A stretch of DNA of 64,000 nt, taken from NCBI GenBank assembly GCA_033239005.1, contig BSQZ01000005.1:8131001-8195000 (forward strand). The letters are read 5' to 3'. Under the pieces are notes generated by a model. That model searched no databases. It was not told the DNA's origin and saw only the letters and a list, made by a program, of their open reading frames with translations. Positions 29,033 through 40,539 of this stretch are shown here, piece by piece. The stretch comes from Lamellibrachia satsuma (Eukaryota; Annelida; Polychaeta; Sabellida; Siboglinidae). Positions within the stretch are counted from its first letter, which is position 1. Every line of letters starts with the position of its first letter. A program made the translations under genes and the position numbers.

Positions 29033-30025
29033 TTTGTGTCATTGGTCCACTGGGGAGCGCGTGATGCTGTCCAAGAAAGTCCCCAGAACTTACCCATCCA
29101 ACTTCTGCGCCATTTGCTTATTCAGCCATGCCTACAAGGCCATGTCCAACATCATCTTTTGGGAGTAAATATGATCATTGACAGACGCAGACAGTTTAAA
29201 CAGGTTCAGAGAAGGAAAGGGTGCCGGGACAACCTCTTCATACTAAGACAGACGGTGGACGACGTTGTGGCTGCGTTGAAAGAACCGTGTCTGTGTATGT
29301 TGATTACAGTATTGTATTCGACAATGTCAATCACGACTACATGAGCATGTCGCTAGTGGAACACTTTCTCTCGTCTACGTCATAATTGCAGTGTACGGAC
29401 AGGCCAAGGTCGTCGCTAAGATAAATGTCCACCGTGGAGTATTACAGGGCGACTCTTTGAATACCCTCTTATATATCTGGATTCTGTCTTCGCTCGCTGC
29501 ACCGAGCCCGACGACGGAATTGAACTCCCGTGCGGCGTTCGCCTCAAAGACTTGCCGTATGAAAACGTCTACTCGTTTGTGGGCTGACCGTCGGCGCGGG
29601 AGGAAAGGAGAGAGAAGAAGTAGAGAGGCGAGTGGAGATGACGTTCGTAAAGTTCCAGGCATTGGCGCACATTTGGAGAGACGAACGACTATCGCGCGGG
29701 CTTCGCAATCGACTGTATAATGTGCGCATATGTTCCGTACTGCTGTATTTGTGCGAGGCGTGGACATTCACTAGCAAGATCTTTAGAGAGCTACGAGGGA
29801 TCCACGCGCGGTGCATGTCCCGCATCTACAGCTGCCATGAGGCGGTGGCACTACGAGAAGGCTACGGCGGAGACATCACATCGAAAGGCGAAAACACGAA
29901 GCTGGATGTGGTTGGACAACATACTGCGTATCGACCAGCAGCGCATGGTGCGGAAAGTGTTCGATGCCACGACCAAACTGCACCCGCCATACGCAGAGGG
30001 GACGCTAAAGTACTGTTGTAGCTAA
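29033..30025 (+). mobile_element. LINE-A relic, copy 2
   Basis: Nearly identical to 23203-24206 from about 29390 onward, including shared internal deletions, and it continues into the same LINE-B joint. This marks a recent segmental duplication, not an independent insertion. The left part (29033-29390) differs by indels. Confidence 0.8.
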
Positions 30026-30029
30026 CTCC

Positions 30030-30430
30030 CAATCGGGTCGATAGCAGGTAATATATAGATAGATGTTCCGTAGACTTTCTTGGTGCACTGAGTCAAGCGC
30101 TTTTTCAAGGCCACAAACGTGATGGATAGAGTTGCCTGTCATTCCACTACATGTTCTATATTATTTCATAAAATAAACATATGTTCATCAGTGCCTCTCC
30201 CATTTCTGAAACCTGCTTGTTCATCTCTCAACTTGCTGTTATCTCCATATCTTATTATGTCAATGAGTACTCTTCCGAATACTCTACAAGGAACATATGT
30301 CAAAGTAATTCTTCTCCAATTCCCGCACTCTGTAAGTAATCGGTATATTAACGATCAGTCGTGTTCTTGGCATTTTGTCTTGTTCCCAAAATGTTCTGAG
30401 TAAGTTTACAAACCATTTATCTATTGTATT
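30030..30430 (-). mobile_element. LINE-B relic, copy 2 (truncated)
   Basis: Nearly identical to 24210-24620. Similarity stops abruptly at about 30431 where satellite sequence begins. Confidence 0.75.
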
Positions 30431-30870
30431 ACCGATTTAGGACATATGTTAACCCTTACGACTCGGTCGACCAATACCCGAATGAAAACCACTATCAGCT
30501 AAATTGTATCATCATTAACCCAACTATCATAGAGACCACAGTCGGGAAAACAGTGGGTCACATTAATTACCATAAGGACCACAGACGGTCAAACTAATTA
30601 GCATAGGGACCACAGTCGGTCAATTTAATTATCATTGCGAACAAAGAGGGCAGGTCAAACTAATTATCCTATAGGGATAATTATCGTAGAGTCAACAATC
30701 AGGCCTAATTACTAGACTTAATTACTGTATGGGCCATGTTCGCTCAACCTATTCATCCTAGGTATCACGGTCGGTCATTCTAATTATCCGAGAGATCAGA
30801 GTAGATCAGCCTAATTAAGACGTACGTAAGACCATAGATGGTCAACATACTTGTCATAGCGACCATGGCC
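30431..30870 (-). repeat. Degenerate satellite, about 31-32 bp unit, second block
   Basis: Diverged units like catagggaccacagtcggtc followed by aatttaattat, the reverse complement of the block at 12085-12405. About 13 units. The following bases (agactcgcttatctgactct) match the complement of the flank at 12020-12050. Confidence 0.75.
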
Positions 30871-30979
30871 ATTTCTAGTCAATTAGACTCGCTTATCTGA
30901 CTCTCGCTCAGATTCTTTTAAATAATGTATTCTTCTCATGCTAATGTCAACTTCCGTTTAGACGAAGCTCCCACAGAAG

Positions 30980-31262
30980 CACGCCCTCTCTCCCATCAAA
31001 GCATCCACACACATTTACAAACTATCTCCGTGCATAGCTACTGAATTAATGCTATGAATAGGCGTGAAATACATTTGAAATAATGTACATACATCATCAC
31101 TGACTGCGTCATTGTACAATCAGGGTTCGCGGTCAAATTCATTTGTAAGATAATTGGTGCGAAGTGAGGTAGTTACCACGCCATTCGTATCTGTCTCCGG
31201 CCTGCTCTCCTATTTTGTTTTCATTATTCATGTTTCAAGTCATTGTCTCTGTGTGTACAAAG
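30980..31262 (+). pseudogene. PON 5' flank with truncated first exon
   Basis: Complement of the 25970-26280 flank. The exon 1 relic starts at ATG 31231 (MFQVIVSVCT) and is cut after about 30 bases by LINE-B sequence. Confidence 0.6.
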
Positions 31263-32035
31263 AACAAGGTGATCAGAAAGAAATGTGATATAATTAGGTT
31301 ACATCAGTTAAAATACAATTCGCACTGAAGTTGCGCAACAAATATGATATATTACAAGATTACATTGAAACAGACGAAGACATAGTTGAGAAACAATGGC
31401 AAGACTTTGAGGCTTCATACTAAGAAGCAGATCAAGACTTTCTGGGATACAAAATGAAAGGGTACAAACCATGGATCAGCAAGGCGTCATGGGAGGTAGT
31501 AGAAGAGATAAAACGACTGAAGAACAACATCAAGTAGACACAGTCAGGCAGGATTAAGCATCATTACATGGATCAATATAGGTGTAAATGAAATAATTAT
31601 TAAAAGCAGACATGAATACAACAGATAAATGTCTTGTAAACGTACTCAGAACATTTTGGGAACAAGAGTGAATGACATGAACACGTAAACAGGAGTTGAT
31701 CATTAACATACCGATTCCTTACAGAGTGTGGGAATTAGAGAGGAATTACTTTGACGTATGTTCCTAGTAAAGTATTCGGAAGAGTACTCATTTACAATAA
31801 GAATAAATAATTTAATAAGAGATGGAGATAACAGCAAGTTGAGAGATGAACAAGCAGGTTTCTGAAGTGGGAGAAGCACAGATGAACATATATTAATTTT
31901 GCGAAGTACATGTAGTGTAATGGCAGTCAACTATATACATCACGTGTGTGGACTTTGAAAAAGCGTTTGACTCAGTGCACCAAGAGAGTCTATGGAAAAA
32001 TCTATCTATCTATTAGCTGCTATCGACCCCATTGG
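31263..32035 (+). mobile_element. LINE-B relic, copy 3
   Basis: Plus-strand pieces: LRNKYDILQDYIETDEDIVEKQWQDF, KGYKPWISKASWEVVEEIKRLK (endonuclease-RT linker), then RT scraps ending TSRVWTLKKRLTQCTKRVYGK. Forms an inverted copy of 24.2-25 kb with a different internal deletion. Confidence 0.7.
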
Positions 32036-33870
32036 GAGTCAGCTACGACAGTACTTTAGCGTTCGCGATGTTCGATTGTTTTCCAGTCTTTTATGTTGTA
32101 GGCCCTTAATGCGACTTATGTTAAGGTCCAGGTTTGGCACAATGCCATTAGCGTCCGCTCTGCGTTTGGCGGGTGTTGCTTGGTCGTGGCATCGAACATT
32201 TTTCGCACCAAGTGCTGCTGGTGTACCAGCCACATCCAGCTTCGTTTGTTCGCCTTTTGTGTGATGCCTCCGCCGTAGCCGTCTCGTAGTGCCACCGCCT
32301 CATGGCAGATGTAGATGCGGGACATGCACGGCACGAACCTTCGTAGCTTTCTAGAGATCTTGCTAGTGAGTGTCCACGCCTCGCACGAATACAGCAGTAC
32401 GGAACAGATGCGCACATTATACAGTCGGGTGCCAAGCCCGCGCGATAGTCGTTCGTCTCTCCAAATGTGCGCCAATGCCTGGAACTTTCCGTACGTCATC
32501 GCCACTCGCCTCTCCACGTCTTCTATTTCCTTACCTCCCGCAACGACGATCAGCCCTCATACGAGTAGACGTTTGAAGTAAAATTGGTTCTAGTCGGGTC
32601 GCCGCCTTTCTCTGCACATTGACGTCCGGTAACGTGCCCTTGCTTGACCGCTCGTGCGGGTCTTTATCAGTAAGGGATGTTCATCCGCATCTGGTAAATG
32701 CGTATATGAGACAACAACGAGACAACAGAGAGTGGCAGTGACGCCACTCTCTGTTGTAACAGACAACTTTATGTCGCAGCGAAACGTCGTTCTCTTTGTT
32801 TTGGCACCGTTGATTTCCAAGTCCGCGAACTTGCTGTGTTGGTCCATCAGCGCGACCAGTCGCCGCTCTAGTGTCCCTGCTCAGTTGCCCGATGTCATCA
32901 ACGTATCCAAGGTCTTTGAGGCGAACGCCGCACAGGAGTATAATTCCGTCGTCAGGCTCGGTGCAGAGAGCGAACACGGAATCCAGCGCTTAGATATATA
33001 AGAGGTGATTCAAAGAGTCGCCCTGTAATGCTCCACGGTGGACATCTATGGCACTGGAACATTGCGTAGGGCCCTTAACGATGATCTTGGTCTGTACGTA
33101 CACTGAAATGATGACGTAGACGAGTTTCTCTGGGAGAGAGAAAGTTTCACTAGCGACATGCGCACGTAGTCGTGACTGAGACTGTCGAATGCAGTACTTT
33201 AATAAACATACACGCACACGGTACTTTCCCTCGCAGCCACAACGTCGTCCACCGTCTGTCTTAGTATGAAGAGGTTGTCCCGGCACCCGTTTCTTTCTCT
33301 GAACCCGATTAGACTGTCTGCACTGTGTCTGTTCAGGTTCAACTTTACTCCCCAAAGTAAGCAGATGGCGCAGAAGTTGGAGGGGTCATTTCTGGGGCCT
33401 TTCGCGTACATCATCACGGACCAATCTGTGGGCAGCTGTTCCATCTGCCAGACCGAGGCGATAATGTCATGCAATGCGTCTCGTGTAGTTTCCGACGCCT
33501 TCGTGTACTCCGCTGGCACGGATTCGCATTACAGGGTGCGTCCACTGCGTAGGCACTCGACTGCTCGGTCCACTTCTTCCAGCGATATAGTTACACACGC
33601 AGCCTCGGCTACCTCGGGCGGAAGTGGTTCGGTAGACAGTGGGGCGGATGCCAGCAATTCCAGCGAATCAACTGACATGTACCGCTGAGAAGGTTTCTTC
33701 ACTGCCTCTGGCGGCAGTGTCCGCTCTGCTGTGGTTGCCTCCTTCCGCTGCTCTCTGGACCCTCCATGTGTCACTGAGAGTGTTTGGCGGACGGCGGTGT
33801 CAAACTGTGCGCGCGTTCCATCGTCGTGTAGACCGCTCACGTTGAGTCGACGTCGCGTCTCTATCTTCTG
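32036..33870 (-). mobile_element. LINE-A relic, copy 3 (longest)
   Basis: Minus strand carries the fullest LINE-A. From the 5' side: RRRLNVSGLHDDGTRAQFDTAVRQTL, EAACVTISLEEVDRAVECLRSGR, MPAEYTKASETTRDALHDIIASVWQMEQLPTDW, NLFILRQTVDDVV, HRGALQGDSLNHLLYI, DLGYVDDIGQLS (the YVDD-type RT active site), LEINGAKTKR and MSRIYICHEAVALRDGYGG. Frameshifts occur between the blocks. It mirrors copy 1 on the other side of the 28-kb centre. Confidence 0.8.
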
Positions 33871-34079
33871 CAGTTTGATATACCAGTTAGACACAAGTGC
33901 ATAAGACGAATCCTACGTTAGATAGGTAGCCATACGTTGTATAAAATGAAGATATTCTTGCAAAAAAATTGAACACAATAAGCATCAACTTCGAGTTAAG
34001 AAGAAAGAAATGGGATTCAATATGTGCAATGACAAGTGAAACACTTATTGATGTATCCACTTTATCCTTCATTTTCTGA

Positions 34080-35510
34080 AACCATTCCTTTGATCTTATG
34101 AGTTATGTGTGTTGACAATCCTCTGATGGCCTTCGTGAGCACGCTCCACGGTTTGGTCTCTTATGGACTTTGGGATGACCACTTTTGTCCCACGTAGTAG
34201 TATATTATTGCCAGCGACAATCAATTCTTCCCTTATCTTGTAGAACTCTCGCATCAACGGGTCGTCCGATATGTAGATCTGGAGCCTTCGTACGTTTCTA
34301 CATAGATTGATGATCGTCTGCATCATGTCTTCTGTTTCAGTGGCATGTTTGACATCTTCGATATTTATTGCATTGCGTATGTTTGACGGTGCGACATAGA
34401 TCACATAATCCTGAGCCATTTTTTGGTGTCGGCGAGTTCCAGCCGTAGTTAACGGTTTCCTGGACATGTGGTCGGATGGATTTTTTTCCCGATATATATT
34501 TCAAAAAGACGTTGTAAGGTTGTAGTCGCAGGCTCCATAGTTCAATGCATAATGGCGGTCTAGGTTTCTTCTGTGCGGCTAGAAGCGGCTCATGATCAAT
34601 GATGATCTTGAATTGAGGATCCCCTTGGAGGTACTGGTCAAAGTGTTCATAGCTCCACACTATCTCCAGAGCTTCCTGTTCAGTTTGGCTATAGCGGCTT
34701 TCAACAACGACGAGGAGGTGCCTGTCTAGGCGATTGCATAACCGACTTCAGTTAGTATGCTGCCTCTCCCTAATGGACTGGTATTATTATTATTATTAGT
34801 ATTGTCCCGGTTGTTTTGTTGATATCGATGTATGCAGTACATGCATCTTCCAATAGGGCTTCTTCGTGTGAATTACAGACCGCCTCCTGATTTCTTGTCC
34901 ATTCCCTGTCGATATTGTTCTTAGTGAGGCGCCTCGAGGGTTCGCTGTTCATGGAAAAGCCTTAATGAACCTTGATAGGTAGTTCATCATGTTTAGAAAA
35001 CTCCTGAGCATCGCCACATTTGATGATGGTGATACTTTCTTGATATCTTGCACCTTCTTGGGGTCAGATGACACGTCGTCATTGCTGATGATCACCCAGT
35101 AATGCTCTACCGAGGGCATGTTGGTTTCATATTTATCTAGCCTCACCGTCTCTGTTCCTCTTCGTTAATCATAGGTCGCATGTGGAACGGGATTTTCCGG
35201 TTTGTTATTGCGAATGGTCGCACGGATTCGTCACTTTGGAGTTTGAATTGCAAATTTTTCAGTTTTTCAACACCCGTTGTGAGACTGGGGTATTCTTCTT
35301 TTCACTCAGAGTTGAATTTGTTTACAATGTTCACTTGTCCTAACTACTGAGTGGTGATAAAACCAATCAGGTATCCGTGAGCGCCTTCTACGACATGGAA
35401 ATGATGACACTGAATGGCGGATTTTGAATCGATTGTCACCTAACACACCAAGGATGTCCAGTGGTTTGCCGCCACTATTGAGTAAGAATTTTGGTCCTCA
35501 TTGTTTTCGC
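34080..35510 (-). mobile_element. Ty3/gypsy-B pol relic upstream of copy D
   Basis: Most complete gypsy-B. Minus strand, in order: protease-RT spacer (35500-35150); RT thumb (SSDPKKVQDIKKVSPSSNVAMLRSFLNMMNYLSRFIKAF, 35090-34950); RRLTKNNIDREWTRNQEAVCNSHEEALLEDACTAYIDINKTT (34940-34800); RNase H (EHFDQYLQGDPQFKIIIDHEPLLAAQKKPRPPL, 34660-34550); integrase zinc-binding zone (ETEDMMQTIINLCRNVRR, VIPKSIRDQTVERAHEGHQRIV, 34400-34100). Frameshifted; no LTR seen. Confidence 0.8.
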
Positions 35511-35639
35511 AACGTTGCTTTCTGTATCATATCATACAGTCGTTCATTTCATTTAGTTTGCAACTTGTAATCGAATGAATATACAGTGGACAGCCAAGCG
35601 GGTGAATGAGTCGATTCACTAGTCATTACCATAAACTCC

Positions 35640-36059
35640 CGAACATAAAACTTTTCAAAGAAAAATATATTGTACGCTGCTTTACTTCAATTGCCTTCTC
35701 TCCAAACGCTGAGATAGGAGAGAACAAACTTATTACGTTGTCATCGCTTAAACAGAACTCATCACACATAAATGGGTCTGCACTCCCCCAAAAAAAATCC
35801 ATATTAATATACAAATCCAACTGCCGGTTTGGCAAGTGATATATTGCCTAGACTTGGCGTGGCGGATATGTGAGACCATTTACATATATCATCAACCGAC
35901 TGCGTCATTAGACGACCACGGTTCGCGGTCGACTTAATTTGAAAGACAGTCGATGCGAATTGAACTAGCATTCTGAAATATGTCTTCAAACTACTGTCCT
36001 ATTTGTCGTTGCTTCCGTCCGTTGGCGCGTCTGTTCCAAGCTCGTCGGCCGATGTAACC
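35640..36059 (+). promoter_or_regulatory. 5' module of copy D with antisense exon-4 relic
   Basis: 35640-35760 is the antisense exon 4/intron 4 relic (tctccaaacgctgagatagg, then agagaac). 35830-36059 is the conserved flank directly upstream of the ATG at 36060. Confidence 0.55.
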
Positions 36060-36769
36060 ATGTCGCAACGCATTGTCGCTGTCTGTACCGTTGGCTACAT
36101 AACACTCTTGTGCAGCCAGTCAGCGTAAGTACTTCGCAATACTCTATACAGCGTTGTGTTTTAATTGATTCTTCTATATATGTTGGTGCTAGTTTATCAG
36201 TTTATTTACATGCTAGCATTATACATATGTACGTCATATACATATATTTGTTTAGTTAAATGGCTCACTATAGCACTTCGCCAGATACAACATATAATAA
36301 GCATAATGTATTACTTTACTGCATAGCGATTAAGGTGATTTCATTGCTGTCTATGTTTGACACGGTGTCTCGATGTCAGTCGTGGTTACGACGATTGCTG
36401 CTCGCTCTTGGCTACACAGCATACAACCACAGCATAGTGGCTACTGTTTGTCCATAGCTAGGACATCGGCTGGTGCAGCTTTAGAGCATGTGCATACACA
36501 GGTTTGGCATGCGCACTGCCCTCTGCTGCTGTTCCTAGATCCACCAATTAATCAGAACGATGCCTTGTTAACAATAGGCGCATCACTAAACATGTACTGA
36601 TCTGGAAACAACTGAAACGTCGACATCGGTTGGTGCAGCACCAGAGCATGTCCAAACACCGGTGTGTCATGCGCACTCTCCCTCTGGGGCCCCATCCTGC
36701 TCCAAGATCCCTCATTTATTCAGTTTGATACCTTATTAACAATAGTTTCATGACGTCATTCAAAGCAGC

Positions 36770-37780
36770 TTCCTTTCAACATTTGTGTGCTTGGGACAGG
36801 TGCACTGAATACGCTCACTGAACCTTGGGATCCTTACATTTGGCAGACGGAATTTGTTTAATATTGTGAACTTGTAAGGGAAGGCTGTCATGCTCAGAAG
36901 ACACTTTGCCTTGTGTTTTTTTAAAGCAGCTGACACGGTTTTCCCTGGTACAGCTCTGCTTATGTCTTCTATGAAGATGAAATCCTGGGTTCGATTCATC
37001 CATAGTGGGGAAACCCTTCCTTTTCTAAATTTGGCAGTCCCAGCGAGCATGCTAATATCCCTGTACACTTTAGAAACAGACAGTGTTCTAGCCATATTTT
37101 AAAGATTTTCTTGCATTTTCTTTTGATCCTGAGGGTATGATTTGATTATATTTTTCTGCCAACATCCCTGTCCATGACCGTCCCTTTAAATTCTGGCTTT
37201 AAACAGTTTGGTTGGTGCACATGTTTTAACCATAATCCCACATTTCTTGTATGCTTTTCTGGAGGTAGGTGTAGCATAGAGGATAATAGACTGAAGTGCT
37301 TCTGCTCTGTGTGCTCTGTGTTGTGGCATCCTTTCAAGTAGTTTTCTACAGTAGTAATATCTGAGCTGCCTGCTTGTGGTATTCAATGCTTGGGGACCTT
37401 CCTTATCTTCATCTGCGTCTTCTGACATTATCCCATCATCTTCATCACCAACAGTGTTTTCTACCATGCTTTGCTTTACCATCCCTGTTTTTCTATCACA
37501 ATCTTTTTCCTTTAATCTACGATCTTTTGACCAGTCAATTGTTTTCTACTACACTGTATAGAGCTTCTGCTTCTCATATTCTCTTCTTTCAGCAGGTGTC
37601 ATCAGTTTCACTTGTTTGTTTACTCTTCTCGATCTGACTGTCCTTTGCACCCATTCAGTTCTGATCTTTCTATACTTTTGCTGTCTCAGTCTCTCAACAC
37701 CTTGATGTTTGCTCTTTTCCCTCTCTGTCATAGTTAGCCACTTAGCATCCCAGTTCTTTTGGTGTTGTTCCATGGTCATG
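36770..37780 (-). mobile_element. Transposase-like N-terminal relic inside copy D
   Basis: Minus-strand coding debris in order: MEQHQKNWDAKWLTMTEREKSKHQGVERLRQQKYRK (37775-37660), RRVNKQVKLMTPAERREYEKQKLY, acidic ENTVGDEDDGIMSEDADEDKEG (37460), SRQLRYYYCRKLLERMPQHRAHRAEAL, and FSERIQCTCPKHTN (36810) after a PGKTVSA block. This layout resembles N-terminal halves of uncharacterised invertebrate transposase-like proteins. It may be the missing N-terminal half of the relics at 40.5-41.9 kb (inference). The ORF now starts inside the antisense of PON exon 7. Confidence 0.55.
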
Positions 37781-38149
37781 TTCCAGGTACGTATATATGG
37801 CGAAGACAGGAGGGAAACGTATGAGTGTCTACATCCGGGAATCGGACAACACTTTGACATTGACCCAGGTAAGGCGTATGGCAGGACATTCGAGCCTTAA
37901 ACGCAACGGTTGAACGCGACACTTAAATTAACCGTGACACTCTAAAATCTAACCGTGACACGCTATTTTAAGAGAACGAATTACAACCTTTGTTAATATA
38001 CCTTACCTTTAATGATTCTCGAAAGTATCGCGGTTCCAGTCTATCATTCCCAAATCTTTGTACATTAATTACACGGAATAGTTTGCATAACTATTACCGT
38101 TGTGATTTACAATTATCTATCCCATGGACCGTTTAAAGCTGTTGCATTT

Positions 38150-38706
38150 GTTACAATATCATTGGTTAATCAACTCCATTACCTAGCCTTGCATATCCTC
38201 TTCGGGTAAAATACTGCAGTGGTACTTATACAGTTAGTTTTATTTCTGGCCAACTCTTTGGCTTCGGTCAATGTCTTCCACTCCAATTATTGTCTTTCTT
38301 GTGTTACAGTTTTTCGCCAGTTTGTATTTATCTTGACCAATCCTGTTCCATCTTCTCGTCTTGCCTTCATCTAACACTGCACATTCACTAACCGCCTTTA
38401 AGATCTTCATAATTATGATGAAATTGTTTAGGATTCCGTAGCTCTCCGTGAGTTTCTAAAGGTTCCTTCGGTGCACGGAGCAAAAGACCTTCTCGAAGTT
38501 CACGAACGTGATCTATAACATTTTCTGCCATTCCACAATCTCTTATATTTCTCAAAATAAATATATGTTCAACTCTTCTGGAATCGGCTAGTGGACCTCG
38601 AATTTAGTTGTCAAATCCATCTGTTATTCTTACCATAATCACTCTTCTGAATACTTTGCTGGGAACATATGTTTTCTTAATTCCTGTCTAATTTCCGCAC
38701 TCTGTA
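38150..38706 (-). mobile_element. LINE-B relic in intron 7 of copy D, left part
   Basis: Colinear with 8440-8900 of gene B. The relic resumes at 39143-39230 beyond the MITE, which is therefore nested inside it. Confidence 0.65.
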
Positions 38707-39150
38707 AGATAACCCAGTGGTTCCCAAACTTTTTTCTTGAGGCCCACCCATGGGGCTGCTAAAGCCACTGAGGTGCACTGTGTTGCAAATTGATGTACGA
38801 AGTTCCACACCTCAGGGTGAACACATGTGTTAAGCTTAAATACACCACATTTAAATTATTGCATAGATAATTCAATTTGCTTCAAAACAAATATAACTTG
38901 CAATTATAAGATATTGATACTTTTGAAGTTACAGCTTAAAACACTACAAGCACCCATTATTTTTAGAATATGTATCAGTTGCCCGGGGAAAAGCTGCACA
39001 CGCTTAATTCACTTTGAGCATGTAATGGTTTAAAGAATTGTTGTGCACACAATTAACGTGGACATTGCTTTGTCCCTTGGGACCACCTCAAACCCTCCCG
39101 CGGACCACATAAGGGCAGCGGTCCGCAATTTGGGAACCCCTGAAATAACC
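38707..39150 (+). mobile_element. hAT-like MITE with 8-bp target duplication
   Basis: Termini at 38715 (CAGTGGTTCCCAAACTTTT) and 39142 (complement CAGGGGTTCCCAAATTGCGG) form inverted repeats typical of non-autonomous hAT elements. The flanking 8-mers are agataacc (38707-38714) and aaataacc (39143-39150), matching at 7 of 8 positions. No transposase frame is present in its 428 bp. A decayed remnant at the same intron site in gene B shows it inserted before B and D separated. Confidence 0.85.
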
Positions 39151-39355
39151 TATCTTCGGTATTTTAGATTCATTACTGCTTCCGATACTTACTCTTGTTC
39201 CCAAAATGATTAACTAGACAACTAGTCCTTAGCAATGCATCAGAAAGGTAGATCTACCGCTTTTCATTGTGTGAGGGTGGTGGATGAGGAACTTGTGCCT
39301 CCGGCTTCGCGCCGCGGTCGCGTGGGGGTGTGGAAGGGGGTTTCCCTCCTGGTGG

Positions 39356-39617
39356 AATCATGTTGTATATTTAGGGTACACTTACTTAATTTGTGTGCGT
39401 TTTCTTTGTAAGATTGTTAGAAAATGAAATGTTGATACCTGACACGTCAACAACTATAAGTCCTAGGTGACTAGACGGCCACAGATATTACATAAATGCT
39501 AAGTCTACCGCTATATCTTCCATATTTACAGAATCTTACGAGTCAAAATCGATAACGCCAGACAACATATGTAAGACTAACAATACCATTCACTCATTCG
39601 GAATCCACAAATTCCTT
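39356..39617. other. Locally inverted segment before the exon 9 relic
   Basis: 39356-39425 resembles 1-60 in direct orientation. 39450-39615 resembles the complement of about 75-260. It then joins directly to mid exon 9 at about 39620, so the inversion and the loss of exon 8 probably belong to one rearrangement. Confidence 0.6.
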
Positions 39618-39789
39618 CAAATGTACTACAATGACGGACGACAAATCTCTGGGTCAAGCGTCGCTGTCCACTACCGCCGATATATGCTTATTGGAAGCAT
39701 CTTCACAAAACTGCTTCTTTGTGAAGTCTATCACGCATAAATCTTGTAGCTTCCATTCTGCAAAGGGCAAATACTGCATGCACACGTCC

Positions 39790-39817
39790 GCACGTACACA
39801 CACGCTCACACACACGT

Positions 39818-39850
<33 letters not shown>

Positions 39851-40030
39851 CGCACACACTTACACACACACACACTCACACACACGCGCACGCATGCACG
39901 CACACACACGCACGCACACACACGCACGCACGCACGTAAGCATGTTGTAAATGTTGTTTGTGTTGGTGTACAAGTAATCGGTTGTCACATATAGGCTGAC
40001 CACGAATAAATAGTGGTCTACCTTAATAAA
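39790..40030 (+). other. 3' flank of copy D with CA array and poly(A) signals
   Basis: CA/CACG array at 39798-39936, then AATAAA at about 40004-40009 and in the ttaataaagag motif near 40024. Same order as after copies A and B. Confidence 0.6.
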
Positions 40031-40539
40031 GAGAGTTGTTTCGTACTACGTTGTGTTTAAGTATTCCCGAGCAATGTTGATAGTCATTAAGGAAGCGTTA
40101 TAACTTCGAGTGATCTGCCAATCTGCGAACAATAATAGATTCATCTTCCATAAAGTGCAAATACGATTCCTACAGATGCAATCTTAAGGAACTCCATTAA
40201 ATTGTTTAGTTTTCACGATTGACAAATATTTACCTACTTATAAATGTCTAAATGAACGGACGTCATGAACGCGAAGATGGGCTACATTCACAAAATTTGG
40301 AATATAGCAAGGGGAAACATGCTTTTACATGTTTGAAGATTTGTAAAGTATTACCTTTCAAATGAAATATTGTATTACATTACTTACGTGCTTTACACAA
40401 CAATGTAATTCGGAAAACAATTTCTTTGACTCATCCATAAATATAAGCCACAATTATATTTAGTAAGACATTTCAAGTTATTACTGGTAAAGGCAACACG
40501 TTTACGTGACAATGTTATTGATCTATGATTAAACATTCA

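Larger units (their letters stand above)
36060..39740 (+). pseudogene. PON-like copy D, gutted (exons 1, 7, partial 9)
   Basis: Exon 1 (36060-36124) is intact, encodes MSQRIVAVCTVGYITLLCSQSA and has a GTAAGT donor. Intron 1 continues to about 36765. Then a transposase-like insert (36770-37780) replaces exons 2-6. Exon 7 (37787-37868) is open with both splice sites and encodes YVYMAKTGGKRMSVYIRESDNT. Intron 7 carries LINE-B and a hAT-like MITE. Exon 8 is absent and exon 9 starts mid-exon at about 39620, running to TAA at 39738-39740. A GT-AG product of exons 1 and 7 alone would change frame, so a PON protein is not expected. Confidence 0.8.
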
